The position numbers were made by a program, and so were the translations under genes. A stretch of 64,000 bases of DNA, from assembly GCF_023065955.2 (NCBI RefSeq), contig NW_026622786.1:41960938-42024937 (forward strand). Reading direction: 5' to 3'. Positions 13,001 to 24,990 of the stretch are shown piece after piece. Within the stretch, counting starts at the first letter, position 1. Each line of letters begins with the position of its first letter. The stretch is from Ursus arctos. Taxonomy: Eukaryota > Chordata > Mammalia > Carnivora > Ursidae. The notes beneath the pieces were generated by a model. The model did not search any database and was not told the origin of the DNA. It was given only the letters and a program-made list of their open reading frames with translations.

Positions 13001-16000
13001 TAATATGTAGCTCACAAGCAATCACATATTTGAATTAGCATTTTCTGTTATATACCAAAGAAAGTTTCTATTAGGGGGCGCCTGGGTGGCACAGCGGTTA
13101 AGCATCTGCCTTCGGCTCAAGGAGTGATCCCGGCGTTATGGGATCAAGCCCCACATCAGGCTCCTCTGCTATGAGCCTGCTTCTTCCTCTCCCACTCCCC
13201 CTGCTTGTGTTCCCTCTCTCGCTGGCTGTCTCTATCTCTGTCAAATAAATAAATAAAATCTTAAAAAAAAAAAAGAAAGTTTCTATTAAAATCCACAAAA
13301 CATTAGTATAGTGATCTTTTAAAGAATCAATACTGACAAGGATTTATATCATTACAGTAGTAGCAAAGTTTCTTAATGAGCGTTATGGGTATTCCTGATG
13401 AAGGAAACAAGCAGGAAGAAAATCTAAAAATTTTAAAACTATAATAAATCCAAGAGATTAAACTAAGAGATTCTAATATGTTCAAACAGTAATTTGAGGG
13501 CAGGAAATACATTTTATTCATTTTTGCATTGCTCGTGTACACAGGGATGAAAATGATAGGTGCTTGTGCTCATTGAATAGAGAATGAACTAGTTCTTAAA
13601 GTCTATTTAAACTTTAAAAGGTGTTTTGAGTATCAGGATAGAGAAGAGAGAAAAGCAAAAGCAATATAAAGTATAATCACACATACACATATGAGACTTA
13701 ATAATAAAAAATTATACTCAGCATGCTGTCAAAGAGACCCAGTTTTACATGTTTTATTCTATTTGGCTTCTTCCATTAGAAGGTATACATCTATTCTATT
13801 TCATCCAACAGTCTCAGCTGATGTTTAGATTTTTACCTTCATCCATGAATAGAAATCTGGAGAGACCAAGAAAAGTCTAATAATCTGAAAACTGTCAAAA
13901 TATGTATTGAATGATATATCCAAATAGCAGTTAGGATATCTCTTATAGAAACAGAATGACTAGTATAAGCAGAACAAGGACTATGAACATGCAGCTCATA
14001 CAAAACTTTTTATAAATTTTAGTGGTACAGTTATAACTCCAAGTGTTAAAAAAAAGCTAGAGACAGATTTTTATAAATGATAGGTTATGTATATAACTCA
14101 AGGTCATGACCAATGTGACTAAACCAATGCTTAAATTACTTCAATCGTTTCATCTTTCATCCCACAAATATAATCGTTTAACAGAGAGTTAATAACATAA
14201 ACTGAGTAAATTAGCTTGCCCAGTCTAACTCTCTACAAGACAACATCTAAATGTTTTGGACTCATAATAAATTCATGAAAAGAAGGAATAACATTTTAAG
14301 TTATTACATTATGGGTTTGGCTTTTCGTTAAAACCTCTTTCCTCCTCTGCCAAAAATGGTAACTCAATCAGGATTACAGAGTCCCTGAGAAGATTCACAC
14401 AGTCTGAAGTGACATTTCTCAAAGCTGACAAAAAGGCTCCAATGAAACTTTGAGGTTTTCCTTGACACTAAACAGTCAAGTACATAGCTCAGATAAAGGA
14501 CAAGGCTACTACATAATGACTGCAAAAATCCTTCCAAAATTCACAACAATATAACATGAATTATTATGCAAGTACTGCTTTGCCTAGCATCTGAATTGTT
14601 AACAGGCATGTTATCAATTATACAGTCAACTTTTTATTACATATATTTTGACTGCTTATGGAAAACTTTAATATTCAATTAGATTCCCTCTGCTCTCCAA
14701 AAGGTTTTCTAGACACCATCACCACTTTGTGTGATCAAGGAATATGCTCTAGAATCAACATTAGCCTACACTGTAGCAAGACTGCTATTATTTAAAAACC
14801 AACCAACCAACCAATTTGCAATCCAAAAACAAATATATGTTCGGTATACTACCTATAACCATGATTTCCACTAGTTAGTTGAGTGTGTCAAAAGAAGCAG
14901 CATTGGAAGAGAATTAGGATTTAAAAGAAAATTATAGGACCTTAATAACTCTTAGGTTAAGAAGATCTGATAGGTAAAAATCTAGATTTATAGCAAGGCT
15001 TATACAATTACTAGCCTGAGATCCTTTAAGCAGCTTTGACTCACAAAGATCCAACTTATTTTTTAAAATACATAGTAAATAAAAAGAGATCCAGTTGATT
15101 AAATATGTAAACTTAACAACTGAAGAAGCAAGCTGGTATAGATTAATATACTACACACAAGTCTGATCATAAAAATACTACTTTTCAGTATTTAAAGAAA
15201 GTTATTGAGTAAACTATAAACCAAAAGGCATAGAGGAAAAGAAACGTTAGAGAACTAGGATACTGTAAAGGTGCATTACTAAAAGTTTTTTTTTTTTTTT
15301 CAGTCTTTTAATACAAACTTCCATTGACATCCACTGAATTAAGCCTAAAACCTTCTGGGAAAGATAGGTTCAAAATCCAATTTTCAATTTATGTAGTTGT
15401 GTTTTGTTTTGTTTTGTTTTGTTTTCAAATTCAACTATGGAGAACATTTCTCTCTTTTTAAAAATAGCTTTGTTTATTACATACTATCAAATTAACCCAT
15501 TGCAAATATATAATTCAGAGATTTTAGTAAAGTTGTAGAGTTGTGCAGCCATCATCACAATCCAGTTATCGATCATTCCCATCAACCCAACGAGTTCTCT
15601 TAGTTTCTAAATGTAGCTAACCCCTGCTCCCACTTCTAGCTCTAGGCAACCCACTGATCTGCTTTCTTTCTCTATAAATGTGCTTTTTCCATGAATTTCA
15701 TATAAATGGAATCAAATAATATATATAGCCTTTGACATCTGACTACTTTTATTTAGCATAGTTTTTGAGGTTCATCCATGTTGTAGCATGTTTTATTAAA
15801 TCAATCCTTTTAATTGCTAAGTAGTATTCCAGCATGTACGTGTGTGTGTGCGCGTGTGTGTGTGTGTGTATGTGTGTGTGTGTACATATATGCCACATTT
15901 TGTTTATCCATTCATATGATGATAGTACTTTTAAATTGTTCCCAGTTTGGGGCCATTACAAATAATGCTGCTATGAACATTCACAAAGACATTACATGTC

Positions 16001-18711
16001 TTTTTGTGGACCTATGTTTTCATTTCTCTTTTATAGTTTCCTATGAGTGGAACTGCTGGGTCATATGGTAAATTTAAAACATCTCTATTTTTATCCAAAA
16101 ATTTTTAAACCCAGCCTTTAAAATTGTGGATATTAGAGATTTTCAAAACATGAATAAAGTGGATCACTGGTTCTCTTACTTCCTAACTATATAAATTTAG
16201 CTTGTTCAACTCATACACTTCTTCAGTTCATGGTTCCTGTTCTCACTGTCCCAGGCCTTGAAAGAGAGTGTAATAATTGGGGGGGGGGGGGTAGGAGTAT
16301 ATTACATAAATTACTAATAGCTCCACAGTCCTAAAAGTCAGTGTTTTGTTACTACTGGAGAAACATGTTGGGTGACGGAACCAGACCTGCAGGCACAAAC
16401 TGACCAATGAAAGGCAAAGAGAAAAAATGTTTTCCCACATTTAAACGGTAATACCTAAAAGGGATTTTTCCAAAGTATAAATGAGCTATTCTGAATACAG
16501 AGCAAATAAACATAATGCTTTTCTGTAAAGGAAGAATAATTTCTAAAAAAATATCAAATAATTTTCATTTAACTATATTTTCAAGTAACTCCTAACTAGA
16601 GAATGATATTTCTGAATACATTTCCATGCTTTAAAACACGTATTCTTCCCTTTTACCTCTATTGCTTATATCAATTATCTGAATCAAGAACAAAAAGAGG
16701 ATTCAGGGTACGCAGATGATACTGCTTTCATTTTTAAAAAATTCATTCACTGATAATGATCAGTAAAAATCAAACTAGAGAAACAGCACTCAAGAAAAAC
16801 ACTATTAAGAGGTAATGTTAAGCCAAGAAAAATGTATCATTTGATGACTTGAAAATTCGGAAGATAAATATCCTTAGAAAACACTGAATCTCATGGCTTA
16901 GTTACAAACAAACTTGAGCTAGCAGTGAGATGTGGTTTAAGCAGTGGCTATGTGCTTTTTCAGGGGAATGTTTGTGTATTTCTTTACAAAATTACAAATA
17001 ACTTCTTTAGAAAGAGTGTACTGCCTGTAGTATCTCAGAATCCTGCTTGGTGCTTGAGATGAATCAAATCATAATAATTTGATTAGAATGGCCATAAGAA
17101 ACAACCAGAATTGAACAGACCATTACTTGCCTTTTTCAATATTGACTTTGTAAGAACCTGACACTGCAGGTCCTCATCACACCAAAACCAAGAGCAGAAA
17201 TTGCAATTTTGGCAACTCAGATCAAAAAGAAAAACAAAACAAAAGAAAGGATGAAAAAAAAAAAAAAAAAACCTTTACACAATCACCCTGCTTATATAAA
17301 TTTAGTTTTTTAACTCAAAATGAGTAATTACTGCTTCACTGTATTTTAGGGTATATTTCTGATTAGGAAAACTTTATGTTAAATGCGATAAAGGAGGCAA
17401 AGAAATAAAAAAGTTTTCATAACTACAATAATTTAAAGGAGATTATTTTGGGAGAAAAAATTAATAATGAAGTAACTAAGTCCTGATTCAAAACGTGGAA
17501 AATCCCAGCATCTGCAGGAATTAAAGTGTTTTTGTTGTTGCTGTTAATTAGCAATTTAAAATAGTCTTACTTTATAGCTACATTTATATGGAAATGATGG
17601 ACAAACTTAATTTAAAATACAGAATGATAAAAGGATAATCTTAATAACCCCCATTTACTGTATTCAATTAGTTTCTGATCTCACACTGAAAGAAACAAAA
17701 GTATGGCAGGGATCAAGGAAAGGGAAGTTGTCATGCTTTCCTCTATACCTAGATAGTAAAATTTCCAAAGAAATAATGTTACCTAAAAGTAAATCAATAA
17801 TTGTTCTAACTAGGTGGCCATTTTAGGTCAAAAATTGTATTTCTGAGATCTCATTTTCTTGGCACACAATTACTGTTTACAATTAAGCTAAAAACTTGTT
17901 CTGGTATTTTATGACATCAGGAAAATTCTTTCCTCTCCAGGCGGAATGCCAAAAACAACTAGAGCTAAATGCCTGGGCCTTCTGCTTCTCAGAGAGACGA
18001 TTCTATCTTGTTCAATCTAAATTAAATTGCTATCAGAAAGGCAAAAAACTTCCTTTGTTTTTGTTAATAAAATATAAACTACCCAGAATTTGAACTGCCA
18101 ATCTTAAAATTTTAAATGGTTGAAGGACCTTTATTGGTTCTGGCAGAAAATTCATTAGAAAACAAAACAGGTTGCATAAGACTTTTGACACAATTCATTA
18201 ATGGGTATGGGAATGTAAGGTTTCTTTTCAAATATACACTGTTAACATTACAAATCGAATGGCAGAATATACATATTACAAAATGCCAAAATAAAAAAAA
18301 GGCAAACAAGTACATTTCATTCACAGCTATGTAATAATATTCATTCAGACGATCAAAGATGAAATCTTATTTTTATCCATTATTTGTCTTTCTACTTTTG
18401 GTGTCTGAGAATTTAATTTAAAGATAACCAGAAGGCTGAAAGGGGGGAGAGAGAGTGAGACAGAGCTGGAGAGACCAAAAGATATACACAGAATACTTAC
18501 CTTCCTCCCCAAACTGATCATATATTTCTCTCTTTTTAGGATCACTCAATACTTCATAAGCTTCTGCAACCTCTTTAAATTTTTCCTCTGCTTGAGGAGA
18601 TTTGTTCTTGTCCGGATGAAATTTGAGGGCTTGTTTTCGGTAAGCCTTTTTAATATCTTCATCTGAAGCTCCTTTTTCAATTCCCAAAATGCAATAATAG
18701 TCTTTCCCCAT
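9823..18711 (-). CDS. DNAJB4: DNAJB4, DnaJ/HSP40 family member B4 (complete, 3 coding exons)
   Basis: The coding sequence joins 18711-18501, 11996-11428 and 10056-9823 on the minus strand: 211+569+234 = 1014 nt, 337 aa plus stop, the length I recall for the mammalian protein. Order of domains: J domain (about 4-68) with the HPD motif at 32-34 that stimulates HSP70 ATPase; Gly/Phe-rich linker (about 71-150); then two beta-sandwich substrate-binding domains and a C-terminal dimerisation segment ending HLPAS. There is no CXXCXGXG zinc finger, so it is a class II (type B) J protein. It is a cytosolic HSP70 co-chaperone, also known as HLJ1. Both introns have GT-AG ends. The start has a good context (G at -3, G at +4), and no upstream ATG occurs between it and the predicted TSS near 18890. 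Codons are intact throughout. Closest alternative is DNAJB1, but the sequence matches DNAJB4 much better. Confidence 0.97.
10057..11427 (-). other. DNAJB4: DNAJB4 intron 2, mostly old L2
   Basis: 1.37 kb GT-AG intron. 10450-10970 looks like a decayed reverse-oriented L2 LINE, with blocks resembling reverse-complemented L2 (ACTGAGTGTCTCCTATATGC and later TTTAAGCAGGGAACCGACAT). The rest is unremarkable AT-rich sequence. Confidence 0.6.
11428..11996 (-). CDS. DNAJB4: DNAJB4 coding exon 2 (G/F region and substrate-binding domains)
   Basis: Acceptor ATAG|GG ends at 11997; donor GAG|GTAAGT begins at 11427. Encodes residues 71-260: the Gly/Phe-rich linker ([20 protein letters not shown]), an acidic/Phe-rich stretch with [20 protein letters not shown], and most of the first C-terminal beta domain ([40 protein letters not shown]). 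No Cys4 zinc-binding module is present, as expected for class B. Compared with the human protein as I remember it there are only a few conservative changes. Confidence 0.97.
12036..12221 (+). mobile_element. Young SINEC in DNAJB4 intron 1
   Basis: GGGGCGCCTGTGTGGCACAG head, AAATAAATAAATAAAATCTT tail and A13. Flanks AAAAGCTTGCA and AAAACTTGCA form a near-perfect TSD. Slightly shortened body. Confidence 0.94.
13075..13273 (+). mobile_element. Young SINEC in DNAJB4 intron 1
   Basis: Full-length, head GGGGGCGCCTGGGTGGCACA; TSD AAAGAAAGTTTCTATTA on both sides. Confidence 0.95.
15401..15425. repeat. (GTTTT)n microsatellite
   Basis: Five GTTTT units. Confidence 0.9.
15450..16100 (-). repeat. Old L1 3' fragment, reverse, with a GT microsatellite
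   Basis: ATGAATTTCATATAAATGGA, TTAGCATAGTTTTTGAGGTT, TTGTTTATCCATTCATATGA and TGGAACTGCTGGGTCATATG are reverse-strand L1 ORF2/3' blocks. A (GT)n tract sits at 15836-15884. Confidence 0.8.
16279..16290 (+). repeat. Poly(G) tract
   Basis: Twelve consecutive G in AT-rich intron sequence; a similar G tract lies at 49934-49943. Confidence 0.9.
18501..18711 (-). CDS. DNAJB4: DNAJB4 coding exon 1 (J domain)
   Basis: Encodes residues 1-70 plus the first base of codon 71. It begins [20 protein letters not shown] and includes the HPDKN loop and the end of helix IV (YDQFGEEG). The donor is GAAG|GTAAGT (GTAAGT at 18500-18495), phase 1. The open frame continuing past the donor to 18418 is intron read-through. 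Confidence 0.97.
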
Positions 18712-18916
18712 TTCGAATGCCTTGAAATGAACTTAGATTTCCCTTTGTGAAAGAAAACAGCGTCCCCAGTCTTAGCAGTACAACGATTCTAAGAAAAATA
18801 AACCAAGCTGGGTATTTTAAAAGTTAAAGCAAATCAGCAATTCAGCCTGCTGTGTTAAGGCAGCAAGCAAACCGCGTCTCTGTATTTAATTCCTTCCCCA
18901 AAGGCTCACTTACAGA

Positions 18917-18924
18917 TAAATATA
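18917..18924 (-). promoter_or_regulatory. DNAJB4: TATA-like box of DNAJB4
   Basis: Minus strand reads TATATTTA, about 205 bp upstream of the ATG. A TSS 25-30 bp further on (about 18890) would give an unspliced 5'UTR of about 180 nt with no upstream ATG. It lies just downstream of the heat-shock-like elements. Functional use is an inference. Confidence 0.45.
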
Positions 18925-18946
18925 CACTACACAGGAGACGGCCTCC

Positions 18947-18992
18947 TTCTAGATCCTCCCATTTTCACTACGTGTCTCTGTACTTTCTAGAA
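18947..18992 (-). promoter_or_regulatory. DNAJB4: Heat-shock-element cores upstream of DNAJB4
   Basis: TTCTAGAA at 18985-18992 is a perfect inverted TTCnnGAA pair. A second array at 18947-18959 reads TTC-ta-GAt-cc-TcC, i.e. three alternating HSF1 pentamer units with two mismatches. Both lie 25-75 bp upstream of the TATA-like box, the classic arrangement of inducible chaperone promoters. HSF1 binding is inferred, not shown. Confidence 0.45.
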
Positions 18993-19007
18993 CAGCAAAT
19001 GCTACAG

Positions 19008-19015
19008 GACGTCAC
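19008..19015. promoter_or_regulatory. DNAJB4: CRE/ATF-like site in the DNAJB4 promoter
   Basis: GACGTCAC matches 7 of 8 bases of the CREB/ATF palindrome TGACGTCA. It lies about 90 bp upstream of the TATA-like box. It is short, so the call depends on its promoter position. Confidence 0.3.
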
Positions 19016-19059
19016 TTCCCCAGCTGCCTCTAGTCAAAGTACTGAGCTAGATTTTCTCC

Positions 19060-21280
19060 TCCTCCACGATTAACTATTCATTTTCCTTCTGGCTCTCCCA
19101 TTTTTATTTCCTTTTTAAGAAGCTAAGTGGATTCAAAAACCAGTATTTCAGCATAGCAGGTCATAGCTACATATTTATTTACTCTATTGTAGGTGAAAAA
19201 CAACAAAAATAATTAAAGCCACTAGGCGTCCTATGTTAAAATAAATTATAGGTATTATACAAATAAAATACCCTTGAACTTATTTTAGGTATTTTAATTT
19301 TAATTTCAAGTTATCCGGATGTAAGATATACAATACTAAAATATGGTTTGTTTAAATTAAAATTTTCAGATAATTTGTGTCATTTTTGGAATTCCTGGGG
19401 GTCTAGCAATCAGAAATGCCAGGAAGTCAATATACCAATTTCACATCGTAAAAGGCTACATATCATAAACATCAAAAGTAATAAGGGACTTAAATATTAT
19501 TTTAGCTAGTGGTTTTAACTAGTTTTTTGTAGTATACAAGAGTTAATAGTTCTGGCAAACTAAATATTTGTGAAAGCTCCGTACCTGATTTTAGTTACTT
19601 CAGCAAAAACAGAATGAGATACCGCTTTTCCCCCACTCCCCGCCTCTGCCCAATTCCTAGGGTCACTATTTAAAGAATTTTTGTGCTGCAGGAAAGATAG
19701 AAGACAAGTATCAAGTTACAGACAGTAAATACTCATGTTTCTTATAAGACCTTGACTGGATCATCTTAAAATCTGGATATACTATTTACGGGGCAGTGAT
19801 ATGAGAAGTATTTTTTTTCTATAAGAACACATTTCCCTAATTATAAATAGCAATACTCATTGCTGAAGATTTTGGAAAACACAGAAAGAAAAAAGAAGAA
19901 AAGGTATAAAATAAAAACCTCCCTATCATACTACTTTAGGTAATCCCTGCTTGTTAGTGTATTTCCTTCTAGTCCTTTTTTTTTCCTGATAGATAATTAC
20001 ATTTATTTGTTGTAGTTTTGTATTTTTTTTTTTGTTAACAAAGTGTATGTCCTATCATTTACATGCCCTTTCGATGTCTGCTTATATATATACGTATATA
20101 TACGTATATATGTATATATACGTATATATACGTATATATGATATATACATACATTGATACTTATGAGAAATATTTTCAATGTATATTACACATCTTTTAT
20201 CTCCTATATTGTTTTGTCATCTTTTCAAAAATGTTCCCATTTCTAATATAACGGAAAGATGGATTAATAAGAAAATGTGAAAAGAATTGCATAGAGCCCT
20301 ATAAATACCTTAAATCTGTAAACTTAAAAGAAAAACAGAACATATAAAGGAAAAGTAAATGTACATATATGTTTAGAGTATGACGACAAGTTAATGATCA
20401 CGTGTTAACCTTTAAAGATATGGGAACACCTACTCTATATGCCAAGCAGCTTTACATTCATGATTCAGCAATTCTTTCAGAACGTTCATCTTTATACATT
20501 TGACAGCTAGGGTTTCCTATTTTTCAAAACTCTCTCCTTTAAAAATACTTTGGTATTAGAAATGTATAGCATCTGTCTAGCCTAGTTACGGGCTACAGAG
20601 GTTTGTCAGCTAGCTATTCAAGCAAATGTTTTAGTTCCACCAAGGAATACTCAAAGTCAAAAGGTTAACCATTCAAATCCAAAAAAAAAAACTTGGGGAA
20701 AAATGCTAATATCCAAAGTCACTTTAAAACTCCTACTTTAAAAAAAATGCAAGTTGAAATCCAGTACAATGATCAGCATCTAGAGTAGAGTAAAAATATA
20801 ATAAAAATCACCTTTTCTAGAATCAATTGCTCCTTTAAATATTCACTACCAAAGGAAAACTGCATTGCTATCTATGAAAAGTCTGACTTCTTCTGGTGGG
20901 TAATGCTGCGAGGAAAGAAAAAAAAAGATTCTCATCTGATTCAATTATTTTCAGGTAGCTAGAAATATTATCAGGACTTGACATATTAAAGGATTTTAGA
21001 ATCCAAAGACTAGATCTTTCACATTTCCGAGAAATGCATTACATACTAACAAATGGAAACAAATCCGACTTTCCACATATAGAGAAGGGTGATAAAGGAT
21101 TTTCATACTTCTTCAAATATCATGCACACAAAAAAGAATCATAGTGCTAAATTTGAAAAGCAAGAATTCACCTCAACTTTGAAATTTCAAGTTAATAAGA
21201 GAGCAATTATAATTTTAAATAATATAAAACAATCTAGCTAGGTTTTGATAAAATGAGTAGTGTAAATAATTCTTTCAAAT
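19060..21280. other. Intergenic AT-rich DNA
   Basis: No ORF or RNA gene. 19.84-20.0 kb looks like a decayed interspersed repeat I cannot name. Confidence 0.45.
20083..20155. repeat. (TATACG)n/(TATA)n microsatellite
   Basis: Alternating TATATATACG units with imperfect symmetry. Confidence 0.9.
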
Positions 21281-21284
21281 GTTT

Positions 21285-21905
21285 GGAAACAATGCCAGCA
21301 GACACAAGATAAGATGTTCAACATCACTGATCATCAGGGAAATGAAAAGCAAAACCACAGTGAGATACTACCTCATACCAGTCAGAATGGCTAATATCAA
21401 AAAGACAAGAAATAACAAATGCTGGTGAGGATGTGGAGAAAAGAGAACCCTTGTGCACAGCTGGTAAGAATGTATATTGGTTAGCCACTGTAGAAATAGT
21501 ATGGAGCTTCCTCAAATATTTAAAAATAGAAATACCACACAATCCGGTAATTCCACTACTGGGTATTTATTCAAAGGAAACAAGAACACTAATTCAAAAA
21601 GATATATGCACCCACATATTCATTACAGCATTATTTACAATAGCCGAGATATGGAAGAAACCTAAGTGTTCATTAATCGATGAATGGATAAAGAAGATAC
21701 TGTATGTATGGAATAATTAAGTCACAAGGATGAAAGGTACCACATAGGGAATATATTCAGTGGTATTATAATAGCAATAGTAACAGATGATAGCTACACT
21801 CACGGTGAGCATAACGTAACATACAGAGTTACTAAATCACTATGTTGTACACCTGAAACTCATGCAATATTGTGTGTCAGCTATACTTCAATAAAGAAAA
21901 TAAGT
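21285..21905 (+). repeat. L1 ORF2 3' end fragment
   Basis: GATGTTCAACATCACTGATC, ACTGGGTATTTATTCAAAGG, CACCCACATATTCATTACAG and GTTGTACACCTGAAACTCAT followed by TTCAATAAAGAAAATAAG. The reverse-transcriptase C-terminal frame is partly readable but interrupted. Confidence 0.85.
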
Positions 21906-22100
21906 ATGGCAGCATCAGGAGGAGGTTGCAGGGATCAAGGCCAACTCATACCCAGAGCCAGGTGAGCCACTACTTCAAAGTCAAGTGAGCAGAAAAAAAA
22001 AAACATGGATCCCAGGAAACAAGGTAGGCCCAGGGAAAAAGGAAACAGTACATTCAGGCTACCAAGGAAAAACACCCTTTTTTTTAAGAGCTAAAATTCC

Positions 22101-22251
22101 CTGGGCACTTAGGTGGTTCAGTGAGTTAAGCATCCAACTCTTGGTCTCAGCTCAGATCTTGATCTCAGGGTCAGGAGTTCAGGCCCTACATTAGGATCCA
22201 AGCTGGGTATGGAGCCTACTTAAAAATAAAAAAATAAAAATAAAATAAAAT
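22101..22251 (+). mobile_element. SINEC copy
   Basis: CTGGGCACTTAGGTGGTTCA, then CTTGATCTCAGGGTCAGGAG and a (AAAAT)n tail. Confidence 0.85.
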
Positions 22252-22337
22252 CCACTACATTTTTATTTTAAAAGAATGATAAACTCTCAAATAAGCAGAA
22301 AAGTTATTCCTGAAATGTGTAGATCTATACTACTCTC

Positions 22338-22492
22338 CTAGGATTATCTCTGAGAGCCTTTGAAAGGAGGGTGGTCCTACCCACACCTTGGTTTAGCTGC
22401 CAGAAGTGTGAGAATAAATTTCTGTTGTTTTAAGATGTCTACTTTGTGACAACTTTTTTTTAGCAGCCCTAGGAAACTAATACAGTGAGATA
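22338..22492 (+). repeat. MaLR/MLT1-like LTR 3' end
   Basis: GTGTGAGAATAAATTTCTGT followed by TTTTAGCAGCCCTAGGAAAC and TAATACAG resembles the end of an MLT1 solo LTR, a non-coding fossil of an endogenous retroviral element. Confidence 0.5.
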
Positions 22493-22594
22493 TACAAAAA
22501 AAGTATATGATATAAATGGACAGTTCAAAATGGATAACAATAAAACAAATACCCATTTAGCCATTAAAAATAAATAAATAATAAAAATAATTTT

Positions 22595-22687
22595 AAAACA
22601 TTTGGGAGCAACTCACAACCCTGTGATCAAAACCTGAGCTGAGATCAAGAGTCAGACACTTAACTGACTGAGCCACCCAGGAGACCC
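22595..22687 (-). mobile_element. Old SINEC copy
   Basis: Reverse head ending GACTGAGCCACCCAGGAGACCC. Confidence 0.8.
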
Positions 22688-23161
22688 TGGGAACAATTAT
22701 TAAAAATGATTTTAAAATCTCTGTAAATACCATACCTGGAAATTTGTCCCTAGAAATAATCCAAAGGAAAAAAAAAACTGTTAAATATACCAATATACTC
22801 ATTGCAATTAGATGCAGCAGGCTAGTGGATTGATATAATTATTAAACTACATAGTACTTTAGAGAAATTTTGCTCTTACATTTACTTTTTCAGACTGAGC
22901 TGTATCCTCTACCACTTAGGGGTTACAAATCCATTACACAGTCACTTTACATTAAATTGTTTTCATCTAAGTTTTTTTCATCTATGAGATAAGTGTAGGG
23001 TTTTTTTTTTTTTTTATGGGGGTGTGTGACCAATTGTCATCCCTATAAATAATTATCATGACAAAAATAGAGTACATAAAGGGAAAAGTAGTGGCAGTTT
23101 TTAGGGAAAATGGAGCTGAGATGTGAACAAGTCTCATTTAATATTTTTAAAAGTAAAAATA

Positions 23162-23338
23162 GGGGCACCTGGGAGGCTCAGTCCGTTAAATGTCTGCCTT
23201 TGGCTCAGGTCATGATCCCAGAGTCCAGGTTCAAGCCCCACATTTGGCTCCCTGATCAGCGGGGAGCCTGCTTCTCCCTCTTTCCCCTGCTCATGCTCTC
23301 TCTCTCTCAGATAGATGGAATCTTAAAAAAAAAAAAAA
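23162..23338 (+). mobile_element. SINEC copy
   Basis: GGGGCACCTGGGAGGCTCAG head, (CT)n, AGATAGATGGAATCTT and A-rich tail extended into (GAAA)n. Confidence 0.9.
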
Positions 23339-23463
23339 AGAAAGAAAGAAAAAGAAAAGTAAAAAAGAAAAGCAAAGCCAAAAAAAACTACATAATAATC
23401 TATTTGAAATATTGTTTAAAAATCACATAAATCCTGCTTATGTGATTTTATAGGTATATATAT

Positions 23464-23605
23464 GTGTGGCTGGCTCAGTTGGCATGACATGTGACTCTTG
23501 ATCTTGGGGTCAAGAGTTCAAGTCCCATATTGGGTGTAGAGCTTACTTTAAATATAAGTAAATAAGTAAATAAGTAAACAAGTAAGTAAATAAATAAATA
23601 AATAT
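23464..23605 (+). mobile_element. Old short SINEC with (AAGT)n tail
   Basis: TGGCTGGCTCAGTTGGCATG, GTGACTCTTGATCTTGGGGT and a tail of AAGTAAAT/AAAT units. Confidence 0.82.
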
Positions 23606-23800
23606 ATGAAAATTACAAAAAGATTCTTCTTAATATTTACAGTTTACAAGTTTAAGTTCTCATGCTGGGGTGGGGTGATTCATCTCTAACTGAAGGTAAG
23701 TTACGCTGTATTTTAAGAGATTTAATTTTTTCAACTAAATCAGAAAACGTGTGTTTATTAATTTGTTTATTAAAGTTTTTTTTAAAAACACAGTTTAACA

Positions 23801-24007
23801 GGGGCGCCTGGGTAGTGCAGTCGTTAAGCGGCTGCCTTCGGCTCAGGGTGTGATCCCGGAGTTCTGGGATTGAGCCCCGCATCAGGCTCCTCTGCGGGGA
23901 ACCTGCTTCCTCGCCCACTCCCCCTGCTTGTGTTCCCTCTCTCGCTGGCTGTCTCTCTGTCAAATAAATAAATAAAATCTTTAAAAAAAAATAACATAAA
24001 ATAAAAT
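23801..24007 (+). mobile_element. Young SINEC
   Basis: GGGGCGCCTGGGTAGTGCAG head; perfect TSD AAACACAGTTTAACA on both sides. Confidence 0.95.
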
Positions 24008-24751
24008 AAAACACAGTTTAACAGTTTTTGTGCCCAATAATATATGTGGAGGAAGTATGTCACTCTTAGGGAGACATGGGCCAGAATTAAGTAAAAATTG
24101 TACTGACATATTTTTTTTCAAAAACTTTAACAAATCTTCCTTATTTGTGATATCATGCTTTCATAATAATTATAGATAAATTATTTTTACAGAAGTATGA
24201 GTCCTTTTTGATTGTATAATCACAGCTTAAAATATTATATATGTTTAGATCATGAGAGCTAAAAATAGCACTTTACCACACACAAATGTCTTAGAAGTAC
24301 ATAAGTAGTCATTCAACTGATACCATCTTCACCTCTACTTTGGCTTTATTAATAGACAATAAAAAAGTTTTTTTCTCCAATTCACAGATCATTTCTCAGT
24401 TTATAATACATTAGTACAAAGAAAGACAACATGCCGTCCAGAGTCTCAGAAGAAATCACTATTGAAATTCAGATCATCACTTAAACACTTAAAGACAGAT
24501 GACTTCTAATATTTTACCAATGCTCCTGTTGGAAACTTTTCCTGTCACTATTTAATTCTTAAATGGGTACATTCAGTCCAGAATTTTCTCATCAAGTAAT
24601 TAATTTTAGTTAGTTGTGACTTCCATTCCCCAGTACTTCTTATCCAAGAATAAACAAACTGAGGCTCTTTTACACTTTGTTCTCACAGTGCTTTAGATAG
24701 CTAAATAGTGGTTATAAAATTTGCTAGGGTGGCACCAAGGAATACTGAGAG

Positions 24752-24990
24752 CGTAGTGTTTAAAAAACACGTATTTTGGAGCCAGACTGCCTGCCTGGGT
24801 TAGAGTCCTGGTAACACCACTTACTAGCTGTGTGGCTTTGGACTTAACTTTGCTGTGCCTCAGTTTCCTCATCTGTCAAGTGGGATTGGCATTAATATCT
24901 ACTTCATAGGGCTGTTGTGAGGATAAATAAGATAAATGTGTGACACAATTAAATGTAACTGGCACATAATGAGGACTATGAAAGTGTTAG
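24752..24990 (+). repeat. MIR element
   Basis: ACTTACTAGCTGTGTGGCTT and TGCCTCAGTTTCCTCATCTG are the diagnostic MIR core; nearly full length. Confidence 0.9.

Larger units (their letters stand above)
11997..18500 (-). other. DNAJB4: DNAJB4 intron 1
   Basis: GT-AG intron of 6.5 kb. It contains two young sense-orientation (plus-strand) SINEs at 12036 and 13075, an old L1 3' portion near 15.45-16.1 kb, and microsatellites. The remaining stretches (13.3-15.4 and 16.3-18.4 kb) are AT-rich and show no ORF with recognisable homology. Confidence 0.85.

Noticed and set aside
16279..16290. G-quadruplex at the G12 tract (also 49934-49943)
   Set aside because: A single G run without partner runs nearby cannot form a conventional intramolecular quadruplex.
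18852..19073. 73-codon ORF opposite the DNAJB4 promoter
   Set aside because: No domain or homology; coincides with promoter motifs on the other strand.
23652..24063. ORFs of 79-120 codons, and similar ones at 13098-13298, 29314-29670, 63294-63557
   Set aside because: All are translations of SINEC antisense strands (recurring [20 protein letters not shown]), not genes.
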